Shown here in pieces: positions 38,253 to 42,249 of a DNA stretch of 42,249 bases. The notes under the pieces were generated by a model. That model worked only from the letters and a program-made list of their open reading frames with translations. It had not been told where the DNA came from and did not search any database. The position numbers and the translations under genes were made by a program. The DNA comes from Candidatus Omnitrophota bacterium (GTDB taxonomy: Bacteria > Omnitrophota > Gorgyraeia > Gygaellales > Profunditerraquicolaceae): positions 1 through 42,249 of the forward strand of contig JAQUMX010000011.1 of assembly GCA_028717885.1 (NCBI GenBank), in the 5' to 3' direction. The stretch's first letter is position 1. Each line of letters opens with the position of its first letter.

Positions 38253-38851
38253 AAGGCTTCTATTTTATTACCGATGAACATTTGAGCCGCAGAGGCCTTT
38301 TCCATGACGTAGAAGATGCCTTGAAGGCGGGAGTAAAGATCGTACAATACAGGAATAAAGCCCTTTCTACGGCGGAAATGTTTCAAGAAGCAGCCAAGTT
38401 GAGGAAGCTATGCCGCAGGATTACTTTTCTGATCAATGACCGGATAGATTTGGCTTTGGCTGTAGGAGCAGACGGAGTGCATTTGGGGCAGGATGACCTT
38501 CCGATACAAGCAGCAAGAAAAATCCTGGGGAAAAATAAAATTATCGGATTAACCGTGCATTCCTTGGCAGAAGCAAAACTGGCATTTAAGAAAGGCGCAA
38601 ATTACCTGGGAGTTTCTCCGATTTTCAGCACCCGCACCAAACTGGATGCTGGTAAGCCGGTAGGTTGCAGCCTAATCAGCAAGATAAAAGAGAAAATAGA
38701 TTTGCCGATTGTGGCAGTGGGCGGGATCAATCTTTTTAATGCCAAAACAGTGATTTATTCTGGAGCCGATTGTGTTGCCGTGATTTCTGCGGTGTTGGCA
38801 AAAAAAAGCGTGAGCGCAGAAATCAAGAAATTCCAAAGATTATTCCTATAA
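38249..38851 (+). CDS. thiE: Thiamine phosphate synthase
   Basis: ThiE joins HMP-diphosphate and thiazole phosphate to make thiamine monophosphate. The 200-residue TIM barrel has FYFITDEHL, the VKIVQYRNKALST strand, FLINDRIDLALAVGADGVHLGQDDLP, GLTVHSLAEAKLAFKKGANYLGVSPIFSTRTK and the phosphate-binding VAVGGINLFNAK. All expected binding segments are present. The overlap with thiM suggests coupled translation and a salvage role together. Confidence 0.95.
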   Translation: MKGFYFITDEHLSRRGLFHDVEDALKAGVKIVQYRNKALSTAEMFQEAAKLRKLCRRITFLINDRIDLALAVGADGVHLGQDDLPIQAARKILGKNKIIGLTVHSLAEAKLAFKKGANYLGVSPIFSTRTKLDAGKPVGCSLISKIKEKIDLPIVAVGGINLFNAKTVIYSGADCVAVISAVLAKKSVSAEIKKFQRLFL

Positions 38852-38854
38852 ATT

Positions 38855-41029
38855 ATGGAAAAAATAATTCTGCAGGTGTCCGGCATGCATTGTGCCTCTT
38901 GTGCGGCAAATATCGAAAGGGCCTTAGGCAGGCTCGATGGGGTTTTACAGGCAAATGTTAATTTTGCCTCTGAAGAAGCCTATATCGAATATGACCCGCA
39001 AAAGATTTCTCTTGGCAGCCTTGAAGCGGCAATTGATAATAGCGGATATAAGGTAATCAAGCAGGGGCAGCCGCAAGTAAATGAAACCCTTAGTATCAGT
39101 GTCAGGTTTTTAATCTCGCTTCTTTTTTCCCTTCCTTTAATGTACTTGGCAATGAGCGTGCACTTTAAATTCCCGCTTTCCGCTCATATTACGGATAATA
39201 TGGCTTTAATCCAATTCCTGCTTGCTACACCGGTAGTCGTTGCCGGCTACCCTTTTTTTAAGCGGGGGATATTAACGCTTTTTAAAACCCGCAATGCCAA
39301 CATGGATACCCTGATTACTCTGGGTGTAGGCAGCGCCTATCTTTATAGCCTGATCGGGCAGGCGAACCTTTATTATGAAGTCGCCGCATTTTTACTTACC
39401 TTTATTATGCTTGGCAGGCTGTTGGAATCCAGGGCCAAAGCAAAAACTTCCCAGGCAGTCAATAAACTTTTGAAATTGCAAGCTAAGACCGCAATCGTGA
39501 TCAGAGGAAATTCCGAAATCGAAGTCCCTATTGAAGAGCTCGTGCTTGATGATATCGTAATCGTGCGGCCGGGAGAAAGGATACCCGCTGACGGCGTAGT
39601 GGTAGAGGGGCACTCCGGAGTTGACGAGTCCATGATTACCGGAGAAAGTATCCCGGTAGAAAAATCAACCGGTAGCCTCGTAATCGGCGCTACGATAAAT
39701 AAGAACGGGACCTTTAAATTCCGCGCAACGCGTATCGGTAAGGAAACGGTTTTGGCGCAGATCATCAGGTTAGTCCGCCAGGCGCAGGCATCTAAAGCGC
39801 CGATCCAGGCTTTGGCAGATAAAATTTCCGCTTATTTCGTACCGACAGTATTGATTATCGCAATAACTGCTTTGATTGTTTGGCTTTTCTTTGGGGCGGG
39901 TTTTGCTTTTGCGCTTTCGATATTTATTTCCGTGCTGATTATCGCCTGCCCCTGTGCTTTGGGATTGGCTACGCCAACTGCAGTAATGGTAGCAACCGGG
40001 GTTGCGGCAAATCAAGGGATCCTGATTAAAACCGCCCAGAGCCTGGAATTTTTTCATCAGGTGAAAGCTGTTATTTTCGATAAAACAGGCACACTTACTC
40101 AGGGAGTGCCTTCGATTACGGATATAGTTAGCATAAAAGAAATAAGCCAGAATGATATTTTAAGGTACGCAGTGATTGCGGAAAAGCGTTCGGAACACCC
40201 GCTGGCAGAAGCAGTGGTAAATTTCGCCAAAAAAAATAATCTGGAAATTCCCGATCCGGATGTTTTTAATTCTCTTACCGGTAAGGGGGTAATTGCACGT
40301 TTCGAAGGACAAGTGGTCCTCTTGGGGAACCGCAAACTGTTTTTAGACCGTCAAATCGATATTTCACCGGTAGAAAAACAAATGGATATTTTTGAGCGGC
40401 AGGGCAAGACGGTGATGATCGTAGGCCTGCAGAGTGAGGCAATCGGGTTGATTGCTTTGGCAGATACGCTGAAGGAGTTCTCTCAATCCGTGATTAGTGA
40501 GTTAAAAAGGATGGGTAAGTGGGTGATGATGATTTCCGGGGATAATCGCACTACTGCGCAGGCAATCGGTGCAGAGCTGGGGATCCACAAAATCCTGGCA
40601 GAAGTTTTACCGGCAGATAAAGTGCATGAAATCCAGCGTCTGCAATCAGAAGGGATTAAGGTTGCGATGGTAGGCGACGGCATTAATGACGCCCCGGCTT
40701 TGGCTCAGGCAGATATTGGGGTGGCTATCGGCGCAGGCACAGATATTGCGATTGAATCCGGGGATATAGTGCTGATTAAAGATGACTTAAGGGATGTGGT
40801 TACGGCAATGGACCTGTCCCGTTATGCAATGAAAAAAGTGAAGCAGAATTTTTTCTGGGCATTTGTCTATAATATCATCGGCATTCCTTTAGCTGTGGGC
40901 ATGCTTTATCCGGTTACCGGCTTTCTTTTAAGCCCGGTAATTGCCGGTATTGCCATGGCCTGCAGTTCTTTAAGCGTAGTCAGTAATTCTTTGTCGATGC
41001 GCAGGTATAAGCGGCCGGTATTTTCTTAA
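38855..41029 (+). CDS. copA: Copper-transporting P1B-type ATPase (CopA-like)
   Basis: P1B-ATPases export Cu(I) or other soft metals from the cytosol. The 724 residues have one N-terminal heavy-metal-binding domain (SGMHCASC, Cys13 and Cys16), membrane helices, the A-domain TGES, the intramembrane metal motif [13 protein letters not shown], the phosphorylation site DKTGTLT, the SEHPLAEAV motif and the hinge [16 protein letters not shown]. The CPC motif with one HMA domain fits CopA, and the closing helices ([29 protein letters not shown]) have the copper-specific YN and MxxSS residues. It follows thiE by three bases, so it is co-transcribed with thiamine salvage genes. Confidence 0.95.
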   Translation: MEKIILQVSGMHCASCAANIERALGRLDGVLQANVNFASEEAYIEYDPQKISLGSLEAAIDNSGYKVIKQGQPQVNETLSISVRFLISLLFSLPLMYLAMSVHFKFPLSAHITDNMALIQFLLATPVVVAGYPFFKRGILTLFKTRNANMDTLITLGVGSAYLYSLIGQANLYYEVAAFLLTFIMLGRLLESRAKAKTSQAVNKLLKLQAKTAIVIRGNSEIEVPIEELVLDDIVIVRPGERIPADGVVVEGHSGVDESMITGESIPVEKSTGSLVIGATINKNGTFKFRATRIGKETVLAQIIRLVRQAQASKAPIQALADKISAYFVPTVLIIAITALIVWLFFGAGFAFALSIFISVLIIACPCALGLATPTAVMVATGVAANQGILIKTAQSLEFFHQVKAVIFDKTGTLTQGVPSITDIVSIKEISQNDILRYAVIAEKRSEHPLAEAVVNFAKKNNLEIPDPDVFNSLTGKGVIARFEGQVVLLGNRKLFLDRQIDISPVEKQMDIFERQGKTVMIVGLQSEAIGLIALADTLKEFSQSVISELKRMGKWVMMISGDNRTTAQAIGAELGIHKILAEVLPADKVHEIQRLQSEGIKVAMVGDGINDAPALAQADIGVAIGAGTDIAIESGDIVLIKDDLRDVVTAMDLSRYAMKKVKQNFFWAFVYNIIGIPLAVGMLYPVTGFLLSPVIAGIAMACSSLSVVSNSLSMRRYKRPVFS

Positions 41030-41103
41030 AATCTGAATATACCGCACCTTCCCAACCAATAAACCCGCCAGTCTATAATCAGAAAAAATAATAAAAAAAA
41101 CCT

Positions 41104-41139
41104 TTGACTAAATGATACTAATATAGTATCATTTAGTCA
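41104..41139 (+). promoter_or_regulatory. rrf2 promoter covered by a perfect palindromic operator
   Basis: TGACTAAATGATACT (41105-41119) and AGTATCATTTAGTCA (41125-41139) are perfect reverse complements around AATAT. The same DNA contains TTGACT (41104-41109), a 17-base spacer and TATCAT (41127-41132). Six bases beyond the -10 is the ATG at 41139, whose A is the last base of the palindrome. Binding would occlude the whole promoter. The mRNA is predicted leaderless. Confidence 0.85.
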
Positions 41140-41540
41140 TGAAGCTAATTACCAGGGATACTGATTATGCAATGCGCGCGCTTATTTTTCTGGCGCAACA
41201 GAAAAACAGGGTTATTTCTGTTTCGGAACTGGTGCGGGAATTGAAAACGCCCCGCCCTTTTTCAAGAAAGATTCTCCAGCAATTAAATAAGGCAAAAATC
41301 CTGCGGTCTTTTAAAGGAAATCATGGGGGGTTTATTTTGGCAAAAAAGCCGAAAGAGATTTTTTTAGTTGACCTGATCCGGGTATTCCAGGGGCCGCTTG
41401 AGCTTAATGAATGTATTTTTAAAAAGAAAATTTGCCCTAACCGTAATTGTTGCGTGTTAAGAAACAGGATTAGCAGGATCGAGAATAAAGTATTGGCTGA
41501 GTTGGGGGCAATCACAGTAGGTTCCTTGTTAAAGGAGTAA
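41139..41540 (+). CDS. Rrf2-family transcriptional regulator
   Basis: Rrf2 proteins are winged-helix dimers, many sensing through a [2Fe-2S] cluster (IscR, NsrR, RsrR). The 133-residue protein starts with the family sequence MKLITRDTDYAMRALIFLAQQ, then the recognition-helix region ISVSELVRELKTPRPFSRKILQQLNKAKILRSFKGNHGGFILAKKP. Four cysteines occur in CIFKKKICPNRNCC, the spot of the Fe-S ligands, so an Fe-S or redox sensor is likely. The palindrome spanning its promoter predicts autorepression. The next gene, a 4Fe-4S protein, begins six bases downstream. Confidence 0.93.
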   Translation: MKLITRDTDYAMRALIFLAQQKNRVISVSELVRELKTPRPFSRKILQQLNKAKILRSFKGNHGGFILAKKPKEIFLVDLIRVFQGPLELNECIFKKKICPNRNCCVLRNRISRIENKVLAELGAITVGSLLKE

Positions 41541-41546
41541 AAACTT

Positions 41547-42236
41547 ATGTCAAAAAGGAAAATTATCAGGATTGATGAAGATAAATGTAACGGCTGCGGC
41601 GCTTGTATCCCGAATTGCCGGGAAGGGGCAATTAAAATTATTGACCATAAAGCACGTTTAGTAAGCGAAGTCTTGTGCGATGGCTTGGGAGCTTGTTTGG
41701 GAACCTGCCCCCAGGGAGCTATTACTATCGAAGAGAGAGAGGCGCAGGCTTTCGATGAAAAAAAAGTAGAAGCACACCATGCTCACCATGTAGGTTGCCC
41801 CGGGTCAAAGATTATGGATTTTAGAAAAAAGCAGGCAGGGCCAAATAGCAAGGCTTCTATCGCGGTAAATTCCGAGTTGCAGCAGTGGCCGGTACAGATT
41901 ATGCTGATACCGCCCCATGCTCCATATTTAAATAATGCGGATTTGCTGGTTGCCGCGGATTGCGTGCCTTTTGCCTATGCCAATTTTCATCAGGATTTAT
42001 TAAAAGGAAAAATAGTCTTAGTCGGCTGCCCAAAACTGGATGACCCGGATGCTTATCGGGAAAAATTCGCGAGAATATTGGGCCTCAACCAGATCAAATC
42101 CATTACCTATGCGCATATGGAAGTGCCTTGTTGCTCCGGATTGATCGGAATTATAAAAGAAGCTATCAGTGGATCAGGCAAAGATGTTGAATTTAAAGAA
42201 GCGGTGATCAGTATTCAGGGAGAACGCTTGAAATGA
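41547..42236 (+). CDS. 4Fe-4S ferredoxin-type protein with His/Cys-rich linker
   Basis: A 229-residue protein with two ferredoxin motifs. The first is complete (CNGCGACIPNC). The second is CDGLGACLGTCP, where the second cysteine of CxxCxxC is Leu, a change I recall as common in this group. Then follow HHAHHVGCPG and a second domain (QIMLIPPHAPYLNNADLLVAADCVPFAYANF, IVLVGCPKLDDP) with a final VPCCSGL. It may carry electrons to a partner enzyme. It is probably in the rrf2 operon, under the palindrome, and its stop overlaps the start of the next gene. Confidence 0.85.
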   Translation: MSKRKIIRIDEDKCNGCGACIPNCREGAIKIIDHKARLVSEVLCDGLGACLGTCPQGAITIEEREAQAFDEKKVEAHHAHHVGCPGSKIMDFRKKQAGPNSKASIAVNSELQQWPVQIMLIPPHAPYLNNADLLVAADCVPFAYANFHQDLLKGKIVLVGCPKLDDPDAYREKFARILGLNQIKSITYAHMEVPCCSGLIGIIKEAISGSGKDVEFKEAVISIQGERLK

Positions 42237-42249
42237 AACTTAAATGCCC
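42233..42249 (+). CDS. Start of a further gene, cut by the window end
   Basis: An ATG at 42233 overlaps the stop of the 4Fe-4S gene (ATGA) and opens a frame that begins MKLKCP before the window ends. Only six codons are visible, so the product cannot be named. The overlap and the strand suggest it is in the rrf2 operon, and an early cysteine hints at a metal- or Fe-S-binding protein. Confidence 0.4.

Noticed and set aside
1-42249. CRISPR arrays, rRNA, tRNA genes, integrases or insertion sequences
   Set aside because: None was recognised on either strand. No regularly spaced repeats and no transposase- or integrase-like proteins appear in the ORF track.

Overview
The window reads as a stretch of chromosome from an uncultured diderm bacterium, plausibly Candidatus Omnitrophota or a relative. 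That placement is an inference from gene style; no rRNA or tRNA gene is present to test it. The diderm signs are direct: apolipoprotein N-acyltransferase, an LpxL-type acyltransferase, a CsgG-type lipoprotein, a beta-barrel porin and secreted TPR proteins. I see no phage, integrase, insertion sequence, CRISPR array, rRNA or tRNA.

Layout. 1-426 is non-coding and rich in inverted repeats. 427-9692 is a dense forward block: short uvrC, an ogt-type alkyltransferase, a PilT/PilU ATPase, prfB (with a programmed +1 frameshift), secA, lnt (broken by a frameshift) and an MFS transporter. 9679-16053 holds a reverse-strand cation-diffusion exporter, then a PIG-L deacetylase, an adenosine-specific kinase family protein, an LpxL-like acyltransferase, two small envelope proteins, a HAD phosphatase, a CsgG lipoprotein and a 26-residue basic peptide missed by the ORF track. 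16063-20751 holds a second HAD phosphatase, a class III aminotransferase, a reverse-strand pair of four-helix EamA/ArnE-ArnF-like proteins, a DegT-type aminotransferase and an AllA-like protein. 20755-24828 holds a STAS-PilZ fusion, a DUF1805 protein, a mini ferritin-like protein, ispH, a TPR protein and a polyprenyl diphosphate synthase. 24883-27323 is a UbiA/MenA prenyltransferase, an NDH-2-type dehydrogenase and DoxX, a likely quinone/respiration set. 27404-35147 is a metal-import block: nikR, porin, nikMNQO, a ZIP transporter, split feoB and feoA. 35144-41029 holds a PP-loop thiolase-like protein, an orphan AmrS-type radical SAM enzyme, thiM, thiE and a CopA-type ATPase. The window closes with an Rrf2 regulator, a 4Fe-4S protein and the first codons of another gene.

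How it works together. Nickel (NikR, porin, NikMNQO), ferrous iron (FeoA/FeoB), divalent metals (ZIP import, CDF export) and copper (CopA) are all handled here. Polyprenyl synthase, prenyltransferase, NDH-2 and ispH point to isoprenoid quinone supply and its use.

Main regulatory observations. (1) A compact two-hairpin leader ending in a Shine-Dalgarno sequence occurs three times (before prfB, a two-helix membrane protein and a secreted protein). Its stems change in a compensatory way and its second loop is always CTCT; it looks like an undescribed cis-acting RNA. (2) At least six and up to eight promoter-proximal genes have a -35/-10 promoter whose -10 ends only 6-13 bases before the ATG and no Shine-Dalgarno, which predicts leaderless mRNAs. 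(3) nikR has a NikR-type palindrome on its -10, and rrf2 has a perfect 15-bp-arm palindrome covering its whole promoter up to the start codon.
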